Shown: piece after piece, positions 8,419-16,737 of the stretch
Numbering within the stretch: position 1 is the stretch's first letter
How the letters are laid out: every line of letters begins with the position of its first letter
Assembly (NCBI GenBank): GCA_965242905.1
Contig: CBDETM010000002.1
Location: 806,001-870,000 of the forward strand
From: Bin5 sp965242905
Lineage (GTDB): Bacteria > Chloroflexota > Anaerolineae > Caldilineales > Caldilineaceae
Length of the DNA: 64,000 bases
Reading direction: 5' to 3'
The notes under the pieces: generated by a model
Told to the model about the DNA's origin: nothing
Seen by the model: only the letters and a program-made list of their open reading frames with translations
The model's database searches: none
Translations under genes and position numbers: made by a program

Positions 8419-8801
8419 ATCATAACTTTCCCACAATCCTGGAAGTTGTGACCATACACAGTATCCTTATCGAAGAATTTGGGGGAACGCCGGGGATTCG
8501 AGATCAGGGCGCGCTGGCCTCGGCACTCATGCGGCCCCAACTTGGTTACTATGACGGCCTGATGGAAGAGGCTGCGGCGCTGATGGAGAGCCTTGCAAAT
8601 AATCATCCCTTTGTGGATGGCAACAAGCGGGTGGCATTCTTCGTCACTGACGCTTTTTTGCGGCTGAACGGCCAGTACATCGACTGCGACAGTCTCGAAG
8701 CCTTCGAATTCTTCATGCGCTTATTTGAGACAGAATCGTTTCGATACGCGGCGTTGCTTCCGTGGCTGGAGGCCAAGGTGCAGCCGCTGCCGGGGCGTTG
8801 A
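8415..8801 (+). CDS. doc: Doc-family Fic-fold toxin
   Basis: 128 residues, the usual Doc length. The Fic-fold active-site motif HPFVDGNKR lies at 64-72. The Lys in place of the Gly found in AMPylating Fic proteins (GNGR versus GNKR) is the Doc signature; Doc phosphorylates EF-Tu and stops translation. The N-terminal IHSILIEEFGGTPGIRD and GALASAL segments are typical. It is coupled to the upstream antitoxin, forming a complete and apparently intact module. Confidence 0.92.
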   Translation: MNHNFPTILEVVTIHSILIEEFGGTPGIRDQGALASALMRPQLGYYDGLMEEAAALMESLANNHPFVDGNKRVAFFVTDAFLRLNGQYIDCDSLEAFEFFMRLFETESFRYAALLPWLEAKVQPLPGR

Positions 8802-9108
8802 CCGGCCAGATCGAAGACGGTTTTGGCTGCCGATTCATTTCTCCTCTTGTCGGAAACGCCCAAACGCACCGATTCACCATTTGCCCCGTTTTGTGCGTCC
8901 GCTTGCAGGTCTCGCCAAAGGGTCGGTAGGGCGGCACTCACCTCGCCAGGACCAGATGAAAATTGAAAAGCCGGGACGCAGGCGGCGCCCCGGCTGTAGG
9001 CCTATGCATGATTCCGTGCAAGACAACAGGTGGCCGTGCAACTACCGGTCAGGCGTGTTCGGGATGGTTATCGCTTGAATCTTGTTGTATACACAACCTT
9101 TCGATCGG

Positions 9109-9190
9109 CGAAGTCACGCGAAGGGGCGCGAAGAACTCCTTTGTTTGTTCCAAGGAGGGCCACAAAGGGACACGAAGGGCACGCAAGGGA
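9109..9190 (+). repeat. GCGAAGG module, diverged
   Basis: GTCACGCGAAGGGGCGCGAA followed by an ACACGAAGGGCACGCAAGG variant. Confidence 0.55.
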
Positions 9191-9201
9191 GCAACAACCA
9201 G

Positions 9202-9229
9202 GGGCACCCACGAGGGGTGCCCCTACGGG
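9202..9229 (+). repeat. GGGCACCC palindromic element, copy 1
   Basis: GGGCACCC-ACGA-GGGGTGCCC then CTACGGG. Short REP-like palindrome; about ten copies in the window, always in gaps between genes. Confidence 0.8.
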
Positions 9230-9271
9230 AGGTGGGTGGAGTGGGTGGGATGATGAGCGTGGCGCGTACGA

Positions 9272-9299
9272 GGGCACCCACAAGGGGTGCCCCTACGGG
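9272..9299 (+). repeat. GGGCACCC palindromic element, copy 2
   Basis: GGGCACCC-ACAA-GGGGTGCCC then CTACGGG. Confidence 0.8.
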
Positions 9300-9348
9300 G
9301 GAGGGCTGGGGGGAAGCCCTTTTGCGCTATGGAAGGAGAGTCTGCTGA

Positions 9349-11976
9349 TCAGGTGTAGAGCAGTTGCAATTTCTGGCCGGCCTGGATTTCGGTTTTGGCG
9401 GGCAGGCTGATGGCGCCGTTCTGTTTTTGGAATGCGACCGGTTGGCCGTCAAGGGTGATGGCGGATACGGTGGCGTCTGCGAGGAAGGGCAGCTGGAGGC
9501 TGCGGAGAGTGAGGGAGCCGTACAGGACTTCGAGGGAAGACTGCTGCGGGGTCATTTGGAACTGACCCCAGCCGGAGTCGAGGGACCAGAAGGTGCGGAA
9601 TTCTCCGTTGTGGGGCTGGACGGGCTGGAAGCCGAGGCCGCCGTTGACCATGTCGAACTGGAAGCCGGAGAAGGCGTTGAGGAGGGCGTAGGATGCCATG
9701 CTGCGGGCGTAGTTGTTGCCGCACTCGAATTCGTTCCAGGGGTTGCGGCGTTCGCCGTCGTAGCGGTGGCGGACGGCCTCGACGCAGCGCATGCCTTCGT
9801 CGACGAGGCCGACCATGATCATGTGGCTGGCGGCGGCGTATTCGAAACCGTTCATGGTCTCCTGCGAGTAGGGCGCAGGGATGAGCGGCTTTTCGACGTC
9901 GTCGGGCCAGGCGCAGATGACGAGGCCGCCTTCGTCGTTGAGGGCGTAGATGCGGCAGGGGTTGTAGACCTGGCTCATCTCGGGAACAAAGTTGTACTTG
10001 TAGATGGCGGCGCAGGCCTGTTTGACCTGATCGGGGTCGTGGAGGTCGCCGAGGCCGTAGAGGGAGGCGTGCCACTGGGCGAGGACCTGGTCAATGCTGC
10101 TGCCCTCGCCGATCTGGTATTTGATCTCGCTGTGTTCGTCGTTCCAGTAGGCGTCGAGGGCGGAGCCGCCCTTGAGGGCATCGTCCTGGGGGCCGTAGGA
10201 CTCGACGAGGGCGCGGTCGCCGAGGTCGACGCGCTGGACGTAGTATTCGCCGTTGAAGAGATTGGCGTCGACCCAGGCTTTGCCGCGTTCGAAGATGACA
10301 TGGTATTGGGAGGCAGTTGCCACGTCGCCTATGGATTCGGCCATTTCGGAGGCGGCCTTGAGGGCGCCGAGGTAGAAGCCCGTGAGCCAGGAGTTGGGGC
10401 CGAAGAGCTCCATATCGAGGGTATGGTGCTGGCGGCCGGTGAGGACGCCGGACTTGTCGGGGTCCCAGCGGTCGATGTTGTCGGGACTCCAGGCGTATTC
10501 GAGGGACTTCTTGACGCCGGGCCAGATGGAGCGCAGCCATTCGTGGTCGCCGCTGATTTTCCAGTCGCGATAGGTCTTCATGACGCCGCCGAACTGGCCG
10601 TCGCAGCAGGGGCGGAAGGCCGAGGGGTCGGAGCCGAGGGGGAGCTGGATGCGGAAGGGCATGGCGCCGTTTTCGAGGAGGTTGTAGCGGTAGTCGGCGG
10701 TGCGCATGGTGCGCTCGAGGGCGGGGAATAGGAAGGGGAGCGCCTGCTGGTAGTTCCAGACGTGGGTGCAGCTGCCTTCGCAGCAGCCTTCGTCAGGGTG
10801 GAGCCCCTCCCAGCCGTAGAAGGTGCCGTCTTCGAGGCGGAGGACTGTGGGCGATTTGAGGATGGAAATGTTGGCCGAGACGGCGTCGAGGGCGGCGGCG
10901 GGGATGGTTGAGGCGAAGAGGGCATCCTGGAAGCGTTTGGTCTCGGCGTAGAGGCGGGGCCAGTGTTCGATGGCGTACTGGGCGCTGGCGCCGGAATCCT
11001 GCCAGCAGGTGGCGTAGTAGTTTTTCCAGTTTGGCGCACCGGCCTGCTCTTCTTTCCAGTAGTTCTCGCAGTTGGGGAAGCTCCAGCTGATGAGGAAGCG
11101 GACGCGGCGGGTTTCGCCGGCGGCGACGGGCAGGCGGACGGCGAGCAGGCCCGTGTCCTGTTCGGTGAAGCGGGCGCCGCCGGCTTTCTGTTCGCCGGTG
11201 TCGTACACGCGGTTCTGGAAGGGGCCGGGGGTATTGAGGTCTTTCCAGTAGACTTCGAGGTTGTCGAACCAGGCGCCGCGGAACCAGTTCTGCTGCCAGC
11301 TGACGTCGACATCGGCGGCGAGGCCGGCGTCGGTGGCGAGGGTCAGGTTGCCGTAGGCGGGGTCATCGGGCTGGAGGCCGTCGGTGGAGAGATGGAGGGT
11401 GTGGCCCCATGGGTTGGCTTCAACGGTGTTGAGGTTGGTGGCGGGCAGGGGGTTGGTGAGCACGCCGGCGATGGTGTAGGTGTTATCGGCGGCGGTGGTA
11501 TTTGTTACGGTGAATTCGAAGAAGGCGGCGGGGATGCCGGAGTCGTCCTCGTTGGTGGGGATGAAAGGGTTGAAGGCGGTCAGCTGGACCTGGCCGGGGA
11601 AGGTGTCGTCGCGGTATGTGAGCTCGGCTATGGGGAACTGGCCGCGGAAGTCGACGCTTTGGAAGTGGGGGAGGCCGGTCAGGTATTCGCGGCGGGGGCC
11701 CCAGCCGAAGGTGCTGAAGGTGGGGGCGACGAGCTCTCCCTGGTAGGGCGAGTGCAGGTCGCCGTGGAGGATGCGGGCGTCGGTGATTTCGCCGTTGTTT
11801 TCGGCGCGGATGGCGAAGTGGGAAAAGCCGTTGACGCTTCCCTTGTTGGGGCGGTTGAAGATTTCCCAGTCGATGAGGCGTCCGTTGCCGGCGAGGCCGA
11901 TACAGCCGGTGCCGATGCCGCCGAGGGGGAAGCTGATCTGGTTGGTTTTTTCGTTGCGGTAGACGAAGTGCTCCAT
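9349..11976 (-). CDS. GH116-family glycosidase (GBA2/bile-acid beta-glucosidase-like)
   Basis: 875 residues. The N-terminal beta domain opens with SFPLGGIGTGCIGLAGNGRL (15-34), the hallmark of the GBA2 N-domain; the C-terminal (alpha/alpha)6 catalytic domain carries the GCCEGSCTHVWNYQQALPFL segment near 400 and a HHTLDMELFGPN motif whose Asp is residue 521. E390 (in GWEG) and D521 fall in regions that hold the catalytic carboxylates in this family; that assignment is by analogy. No signal peptide, so it probably acts in the cytoplasm on glycosides brought in by the ABC transporter upstream. Ribosome site CGGAGA precedes the ATG. Last gene of the minus-strand glycan operon. Beta-glucosidase or beta-xylosidase activity is likely; the substrate is unknown. 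Confidence 0.9.
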   Translation of the reverse strand: MEHFVYRNEKTNQISFPLGGIGTGCIGLAGNGRLIDWEIFNRPNKGSVNGFSHFAIRAENNGEITDARILHGDLHSPYQGELVAPTFSTFGWGPRREYLTGLPHFQSVDFRGQFPIAELTYRDDTFPGQVQLTAFNPFIPTNEDDSGIPAAFFEFTVTNTTAADNTYTIAGVLTNPLPATNLNTVEANPWGHTLHLSTDGLQPDDPAYGNLTLATDAGLAADVDVSWQQNWFRGAWFDNLEVYWKDLNTPGPFQNRVYDTGEQKAGGARFTEQDTGLLAVRLPVAAGETRRVRFLISWSFPNCENYWKEEQAGAPNWKNYYATCWQDSGASAQYAIEHWPRLYAETKRFQDALFASTIPAAALDAVSANISILKSPTVLRLEDGTFYGWEGLHPDEGCCEGSCTHVWNYQQALPFLFPALERTMRTADYRYNLLENGAMPFRIQLPLGSDPSAFRPCCDGQFGGVMKTYRDWKISGDHEWLRSIWPGVKKSLEYAWSPDNIDRWDPDKSGVLTGRQHHTLDMELFGPNSWLTGFYLGALKAASEMAESIGDVATASQYHVIFERGKAWVDANLFNGEYYVQRVDLGDRALVESYGPQDDALKGGSALDAYWNDEHSEIKYQIGEGSSIDQVLAQWHASLYGLGDLHDPDQVKQACAAIYKYNFVPEMSQVYNPCRIYALNDEGGLVICAWPDDVEKPLIPAPYSQETMNGFEYAAASHMIMVGLVDEGMRCVEAVRHRYDGERRNPWNEFECGNNYARSMASYALLNAFSGFQFDMVNGGLGFQPVQPHNGEFRTFWSLDSGWGQFQMTPQQSSLEVLYGSLTLRSLQLPFLADATVSAITLDGQPVAFQKQNGAISLPAKTEIQAGQKLQLLYT

Positions 11977-11987
11977 GTGAATCTCCG

Positions 11988-12050
11988 GAAGGGCAGTAGT
12001 TAGTAGTCAGTAGTTAGTAGTCAGTGGTGGGTGGTCGGTGGTCGGTGAAG
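11988..12050 (+). repeat. TAGTCAGT-type tract, copy 5
   Basis: GGGCAGTAGTTAGTAGTCAG and onward, placed just upstream of the GH116 start and inside the operon, between it and the DUF624 gene. Confidence 0.75.
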
Positions 12051-12069
12051 TGCGGTTTGGGGGACTGAC

Positions 12070-12747
12070 TTATGGTGGGGCCTCTTTTTGGAGGACGAGG
12101 AGGTGGTTGGCGGCGATGAAGAGGGCGAAGACGGTTGGGAGGAGGAGGAGCAGGGCCGGGCTGACGTAGGCAATGCAGAAGCTGAAGAGGATGCCTATGG
12201 CGAGCAGGCCGAGGCTGTTGGCGGGATGGCGGCTGGCCAGGATCAGTGCGTCGCGAATGGCGGCGCGGACGCCTTGGTGCGGGTGCTGGAGCAGGGAGGG
12301 GAAGGCGTAGAAGGAGAGCGTTGCCATGACGGCGCATCCCAGGAGGTCGGCTGCCAGGCCGATCCAGACTATTGGGGCAACCGGGGGGGATTGGAGTGCT
12401 GGCAGTGTCGTCATGAGAGCGAGCAGTGGGAAGATCGTCAAGAGGCTCAACAGCGTGCTGCGACGCCAGGACTGGCGAAAGTCGTCAAAGAGTGAAAATT
12501 GCCGCGGCACTCTTCCCTGAAGGAGGCGCATTTCGAAGGCCAGCAGTGCGGTCCAGGCTGGCCCGATGGTGATGGAGGCTACGAGGAGTGTGGGGATGAA
12601 GAGTCCCAGCGTGAAGAGGAAGGAGGCAGGTATGCAGACGAGACTGAACAGGAGGGCCCCCCACAGCAGTTGAGGCAGGTTTTCCCAAAATGTCTGCCCG
12701 ACCTGAACGACGTATGTGCTGGGGGTAATGTCTTGCTGAGACGTCAT
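12070..12747 (-). CDS. DUF624 (YesL-like) integral membrane protein
   Basis: About 225 residues from the ATG at 12747, chosen over a longer frame because it overlaps the upstream permease stop by 4 bp (ATGA). Six or so hydrophobic segments (LLWGALLFSLVCIPASFLF, PTLLVASITIGPAWTALLAF, LLSLLTIFPLLALM, VWIGLAADLLGCAVMATLSF, LLAIGILFSFCIAYVSPALL). DUF624 proteins such as YesL sit beside ABC sugar transporters and glycan-degrading enzymes in many bacteria; their role is not established. The operon place between MalG-type permease and GH116 fits that pattern. Confidence 0.8.
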   Translation of the reverse strand: MTSQQDITPSTYVVQVGQTFWENLPQLLWGALLFSLVCIPASFLFTLGLFIPTLLVASITIGPAWTALLAFEMRLLQGRVPRQFSLFDDFRQSWRRSTLLSLLTIFPLLALMTTLPALQSPPVAPIVWIGLAADLLGCAVMATLSFYAFPSLLQHPHQGVRAAIRDALILASRHPANSLGLLAIGILFSFCIAYVSPALLLLLPTVFALFIAANHLLVLQKEAPP

Positions 12748-13637
12748 CCTTTCAGACCGGTAATGGCTGCGCCCTGCACGATCCATCGCTGCGCCAGCAG
12801 GAAAAAGACAAGGAGTGGAAAGATCGAGATCATGATGCCGGCGAGAACCTCAGACTGATTGCCGGAGCCCATGTAGCCGCGGATTGTGGCGATGGCGATG
12901 GGGAAGGTGAATTTATCCCAGTCGCGCAGGAAGAGCAGGGGGCCGACAAAGTTATTCCAGGAGGCGAGGAAGGTGAAGATGCCGAGAGCGGAGAGCGCCG
13001 GTCCCGTCAGCGGGAGCAAAATCTGCCAATAGATACGGAGGTAGCCGGCACCGTCGATCTTGGCGGCGTCAAGGAGCTCCTCCGGCAAGGATTTGAAGTG
13101 CTGGCGGAGGAGGAAGACGCCGAAGGCACTGGTTACACTGGGGAGAATGAGGGCCCAGTGCGTGTTCATAAGGTCGAGGGAGCGGATGATGATGAAGGAG
13201 GGGATGAGGGTGACGGTCGCGGGAACCATCAGGGAGGCAAGGAACAGGCCGAAGAGGATGTCGCGACCGAAGAAACGCAGGCGACCGAAGGCGTAGCCCG
13301 CCATCGAGCAGGTGAGGAGCTGGGCGGCGGTGACGATGAGTGCGATTTTGAGGCTGTTCCAGAAGAACAGCATGAACTCGATGTCGGGAGAGTTGATGAC
13401 GGCGAGATAGTTCTGCCAGTGCAGGGCAGTGGGCCAGAAGTCGGGGGGGAGATCGAAGGAGTTCTTGGGATCGCGGAGCGAGGTCGAGAACATCCAGCTG
13501 ATGGGAGCGATCTCGATGATGGCGATGCCGATGAGGAGCAGCCACAGGAGGGCCTCGCCGAGCCGGAGCCAGACGGACTTTCTATATCTTGTGCGAATTG
13601 TAACCGGCTCGGTCGCGGTCCCTGTTGTCGTAGCCAT
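12744..13637 (-). CDS. carbohydrate ABC transporter permease, MalG family
   Basis: 297 residues, six predicted membrane helices beginning LLWLLLIGIAIIEIAPISWM. The cytoplasmic EAA loop reads EELLDAAKIDGAGYLRIYWQ, which docks on the ATPase. Length and motif fit the CUT1 family. It pairs with the MalF-type gene just upstream. No ATPase is encoded in the operon, so a shared MsmK/UgpC-type ATPase elsewhere is expected. Confidence 0.92.
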   Translation of the reverse strand: MATTTGTATEPVTIRTRYRKSVWLRLGEALLWLLLIGIAIIEIAPISWMFSTSLRDPKNSFDLPPDFWPTALHWQNYLAVINSPDIEFMLFFWNSLKIALIVTAAQLLTCSMAGYAFGRLRFFGRDILFGLFLASLMVPATVTLIPSFIIIRSLDLMNTHWALILPSVTSAFGVFLLRQHFKSLPEELLDAAKIDGAGYLRIYWQILLPLTGPALSALGIFTFLASWNNFVGPLLFLRDWDKFTFPIAIATIRGYMGSGNQSEVLAGIMISIFPLLVFFLLAQRWIVQGAAITGLKG

Positions 13638-13694
13638 CAGACTGGTCTTTTATCTGTAGTCGTTTGGTGGGGCCGCGTCGAGTGTGGCAGCCCG

Positions 13695-14636
13695 TTATTC
13701 ATAGTGAACCCAGCGCCGTGCGCCGAGAAACTGCAGCAGTGTGAGCGTGATCAGGATGACAAACAGGGTAAAGGAGACGGCAGAGGCGTAGCCCATCTCG
13801 AAGCCGCGGAAAGCCTTTTCGTAGATGTACATGGCGATAACGCGGGAGGCGTCGCCCGGGCCGCCTTCGGTGAGTACATAGACGTTGTCGAAGATCTGAA
13901 ATGCGCCGATGAGAGAGATGACAATGGCAAAGAAGGCTGTGGGCGAGATGAGAGGGAGCGTTACATTACGGAACTGTTGCCAGAATCCGGCGCCGTCGAT
14001 GCGGGCGGCTTCGTAGTAGACGGCGGGAATGCCCTGGAGGCCGGCCAGGTAGATAACCATCAGATAGCCGCAAGCCTTCCAGACATCGTAGATCATGGCG
14101 GAGAAGAGCGCCCAGGCTGAGCTGCTGAGCCAGGGTACTGGGTCGAGACCGATCTGGCCGATAAGGAAGTTGACGACGCCGCGGTCCTGGGTGAGGAGGA
14201 AGCGCCAGACAACGGCCAGGGAAGCGGTCGTGGTCATGACGGGGAAGAAGATAGAGGTGCGGAGGAGATAGCGAAGGCCCCAGGGCATGGCGCGGTTGAG
14301 GCCCACGGCCAAGAGGAGGCCGAGGACGTTGTTGAGGAAGGTGGCGCCGACCGTGAGCCGAAGGGAGTTCCAGTAGATCTTGAACAATCTGGAGTCGGAC
14401 GTGAGGCGGGTGAGGTTTTCGACGCCGGCCCACTTGGGCGGCGTCAAGAGGTCGTAGTGCAGAAAGATGAGGACAAGGGAGGCGATAATAGGCAGGGCGG
14501 TGAAAGCCAGGAGCCCGAGCAGGGCGGGGGTGGCAAAGAGATAGCCGGCCCATGCTTCGCGCCGAGCCAGTGTGGTCCCCTTTTGGGGGTTGGCCTGCCT
14601 GTCGATTTTGTCGTCAGGCAGCGCTGTTGAAGTCAT
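13695..14636 (-). CDS. carbohydrate ABC transporter permease, MalF family
   Basis: 313 residues with six predicted helices, starting ARREAWAGYLFATPALLGLL. The EAA loop reads YYEAARIDGAGFWQQFRNVT. The start ATG at 14636 has a second, decayed copy of its first 50 codons at 16633-16480, left by a tandem duplication. Second gene of the transport set after the binding protein. Confidence 0.92.
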   Translation of the reverse strand: MTSTALPDDKIDRQANPQKGTTLARREAWAGYLFATPALLGLLAFTALPIIASLVLIFLHYDLLTPPKWAGVENLTRLTSDSRLFKIYWNSLRLTVGATFLNNVLGLLLAVGLNRAMPWGLRYLLRTSIFFPVMTTTASLAVVWRFLLTQDRGVVNFLIGQIGLDPVPWLSSSAWALFSAMIYDVWKACGYLMVIYLAGLQGIPAVYYEAARIDGAGFWQQFRNVTLPLISPTAFFAIVISLIGAFQIFDNVYVLTEGGPGDASRVIAMYIYEKAFRGFEMGYASAVSFTLFVILITLTLLQFLGARRWVHYE

Positions 14637-14643
14637 GGGGCGT

Positions 14644-14657
14644 CCTATCCGGATAGG
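14644..14657. promoter_or_regulatory. perfect palindrome before the MalF-type gene
   Basis: CCTATCCGGATAGG, 14 bp, eight bases upstream of the permease ATG. It could be an operator or a small translation-control hairpin; it is absent from the equivalent place in the decayed duplicate near 16640. Confidence 0.35.
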
Positions 14658-14737
14658 TCAGGATAAAGGGTTGCCGAGCGGCAGGGGGACCATGAATCCC
14701 TTGCCGCCGGCAACCTGACATACGTAAGTGGGGGCAG

Positions 14738-16087
14738 TTATGCCTGCTTAAGCTTGTCCATTTCTGGCTGCAGCTCGTCATGGGCAGCCTGCATCGCTTC
14801 TTCGACGGTGCGTTCACCGTTCCAGATCGTGGCGTAGTTCCGGTTGAGGATTGGTTCGACGATATTGAAGTTGGTGGGCGACGGCACGGTGGCTGCGAAG
14901 TCGAGCGATTCGTAGAATAGCGCGGTGTTGGGCGGGCCATACTCGGCGAAGACGGGCATTGCGGCGACCGAACGCAGGGCGGGGATGCTACCTCCGACCT
15001 TGACCAAGTCGATGGAGGTGTCGGAGTGGGAAAGGTGCTTGACGACCTCCCAGGCCTCTTGCGGGTTCTCACTGGAGGTGGAGACGCCCCAGCCTTCGGT
15101 GCCGGCCACGGTCTTGAGCGGACCGGCCTGGTTCGGCTGATACTGGATGTCGTAGGTATCAAATTCTGCTTCAAGGGTACCGGCGATGCACCAGCGGCCG
15201 CAGGTGCGCATGACAAGGTTGCCGGCGTGGAACTGTGCCCAATCATCCCAGCCTTCGGGGTTGGGGGCGACTTTGTGCACCAGGATAAGATCGGCCAAGA
15301 ACTGAAGTGTTTCGGCGACCTTGGGGTCGAGCAGGTTGGAGTCCAACCAGTCATCCGAAATTGGTGAGACGTCATTGGTGAAGTACCAGGCGCACATGCC
15401 GAACATGCTTGCGCCCCAGAAGGAGTAGGCGAAGCGGTCATCGGCGCCGCCGGTGACGTTGGCGACCTGGAGACAGGTTTGGAGGAAATCGTCCCACGTC
15501 CAGTCGGTCGGGGGCGGATCCAGACCCTCTTCCTCGAAGACGGTGGTGTTGTAGTACATGACCATGTTGTTCCAGGAGAAGGGGAACAAGAATTGCTTGC
15601 TATCGACCTGGAGCATTTCGCGCAGGGTGACGTGGATGTCGTTGTGGAGGATGTCATTGGCGGGCTCATCTGCGGCGAAGAAGTCGTCCAGCACCTCGAG
15701 GACGTTCTTGGCAGTGAGGAGTCTGAGCCCTTCGATGGCGATCATGATGACGTCGATCTGTTCGCCGCCGGCGATGCGAGTCAGCATTGTATCGGAGTAG
15801 CCGTCCCAGCCGCCTTCGCCCCAGCTGTTTGCGTTTACCTCCATGGCGATGTTGGGGAGCCTTTCAAGGGACCGTTCCAAGGCATTGTCGAAGGTGTTGA
15901 CGGGCATGCCGGAGGTGGCGATGATAGTGACCGGCTCCATGGCGGGTGCGGAGTCGCCGCCGGCGTCAGGGGCGGCTGCGGGGACTGCACAGGCCGCCAG
16001 CGCGGCGCCGGCTGCGCCAACACCTGTAAGCCGCAGCATGTCACGGCGGCTCATGTTCTGATGGAATGATGTGGGTTGTCCGGACAT
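14738..16087 (-). CDS. sugar ABC transporter substrate-binding lipoprotein, paralogue 1
   Basis: 449 residues. The N-terminus carries a Tat-like MSRRDMLRLTG and a lipobox ALAAC (Cys33), so it is exported and lipid-anchored. The mature part is a cluster-B/MalE-type binding protein (segments TRIAGGEQIDVIMIAIEGLR and SFWGASMFGMCAWYF). Ribosome site TAGGAGTCGAAGT. It is closely similar along its whole length to the paralogue at 16738, from which it differs mainly by scattered substitutions. It directly precedes the MalF-type gene, so it is the copy still joined to the permeases. Confidence 0.92.
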   Translation of the reverse strand: MSGQPTSFHQNMSRRDMLRLTGVGAAGAALAACAVPAAAPDAGGDSAPAMEPVTIIATSGMPVNTFDNALERSLERLPNIAMEVNANSWGEGGWDGYSDTMLTRIAGGEQIDVIMIAIEGLRLLTAKNVLEVLDDFFAADEPANDILHNDIHVTLREMLQVDSKQFLFPFSWNNMVMYYNTTVFEEEGLDPPPTDWTWDDFLQTCLQVANVTGGADDRFAYSFWGASMFGMCAWYFTNDVSPISDDWLDSNLLDPKVAETLQFLADLILVHKVAPNPEGWDDWAQFHAGNLVMRTCGRWCIAGTLEAEFDTYDIQYQPNQAGPLKTVAGTEGWGVSTSSENPQEAWEVVKHLSHSDTSIDLVKVGGSIPALRSVAAMPVFAEYGPPNTALFYESLDFAATVPSPTNFNIVEPILNRNYATIWNGERTVEEAMQAAHDELQPEMDKLKQA

Positions 16088-16479
16088 ACTTCGACTCCTA
16101 AAGTGGCTTGGTGGGCGAATTGGGAAGAAGCCTGGTTGGGGAATTGGGGCAGGGCAGACTGCCCCTGTTCTACCAGATGATGTGGGTCCCGTTAGCTGAT
16201 TTCAAGGGGTCGTGGTGGGTCAGGCACCCAGGTAACAGGATATGCAGCATTCACAACTGCGGACAGATGGACAGCGCCACTTCGTGTGCTGTCGCTCGAG
16301 TAGGTTTCTCAACGGTTCTCATTCGGCAGGTGAGCGGAACCTGGCGGGTTATCGGAAAAAGAGTGAGAATCGTTTTTTCGGACTGTGGGGAATAATAGAA
16401 CAGGCTTGGCGCGTTGCCAAATATTTGGGGGGGGCGTAGTTGCTTTGCTTGTGGGTCGTTGTACAGCAGAAGGAAAAAG
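16088..16479 (-). promoter_or_regulatory. long conserved leader/promoter region of binding-protein gene 1
   Basis: About 350 bp upstream of the binding-protein ATG are clearly alignable with 18085-18410 upstream of paralogue 2 (shared blocks GGATCAG-poor but e.g. GGTAACA, GCAGCATT, CGGA-TGGACAGCG, AACGGTTCTC-TTCGGC, ACAGGCTT). So the duplicated unit included its control region. Confidence 0.6.
16406..16420. promoter_or_regulatory. inverted repeat, candidate operator 1
   Basis: TTGGC-GCGTT-GCCAA, about 320 bp upstream of binding-protein gene 1. A matching site lies at the same place before paralogue 2. Candidate regulator site (LacI-family-like in look); inference only. Confidence 0.4.
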
Positions 16480-16633
16480 CATGAGTCCGAGACAGCCGCG
16501 TGACGAGAAGGCCGAGCAGGGCGCGTGTGGCAAAGAGGTAGCCGGTCCATGCCTCGCGCCGCGTCAACGCAGTCAGTTCTTAGGATTCGGCTTGTCTGCT
16601 TACATTGTCTCCAGACAGTGCTGTTGACGTCAT
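16480..16633 (-). pseudogene. decayed 5' end of a MalF-type permease gene
   Basis: It begins MTSTALSGDNVSRQAES then a stop; after a frame change it continues TRREAWTGYLFATRALLGLL, matching residues 1-45 of the intact permease (MTSTALPDDKIDRQA, ARREAWAGYLFATPALLGLL). It sits 104 bp after binding-protein gene 2, as the intact permease sits 101 bp after gene 1. It then breaks off into the leader of gene 1. This is the scar of a tandem duplication. Confidence 0.85.
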
Positions 16634-16737
16634 GGCCTGTCGTGTGCGGAGAGAACAGAAGGGTGGCAGGCTACCGAGAGGTCGAGGCGTAAAGGGCGCC
16701 GTGCCTCCGGCAACCTGCCGTCCCTGAATTGATCTAA

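Larger units (their letters stand above)
8802..9348. other. intergenic region with repeats
   Basis: Nothing coding is supported between the convergent doc and GH116 genes. It holds a GCGAAGG module (about 9109-9190) and two GGGCACCC palindromic elements (9202 and 9272). Confidence 0.6.

Noticed and set aside
9364..10731. 455-codon plus-strand frame across the GH116 gene
   Set aside because: Shadow of GH116; Gly/Val/Ala/Glu-only composition.
10963..12003. 346-codon plus-strand frame
   Set aside because: Shadow of the GH116 N-terminal part; low-complexity composition.
13098..14120. 340-codon plus-strand frame over the two permeases
   Set aside because: It spans parts of two real genes and the gap; no domain.
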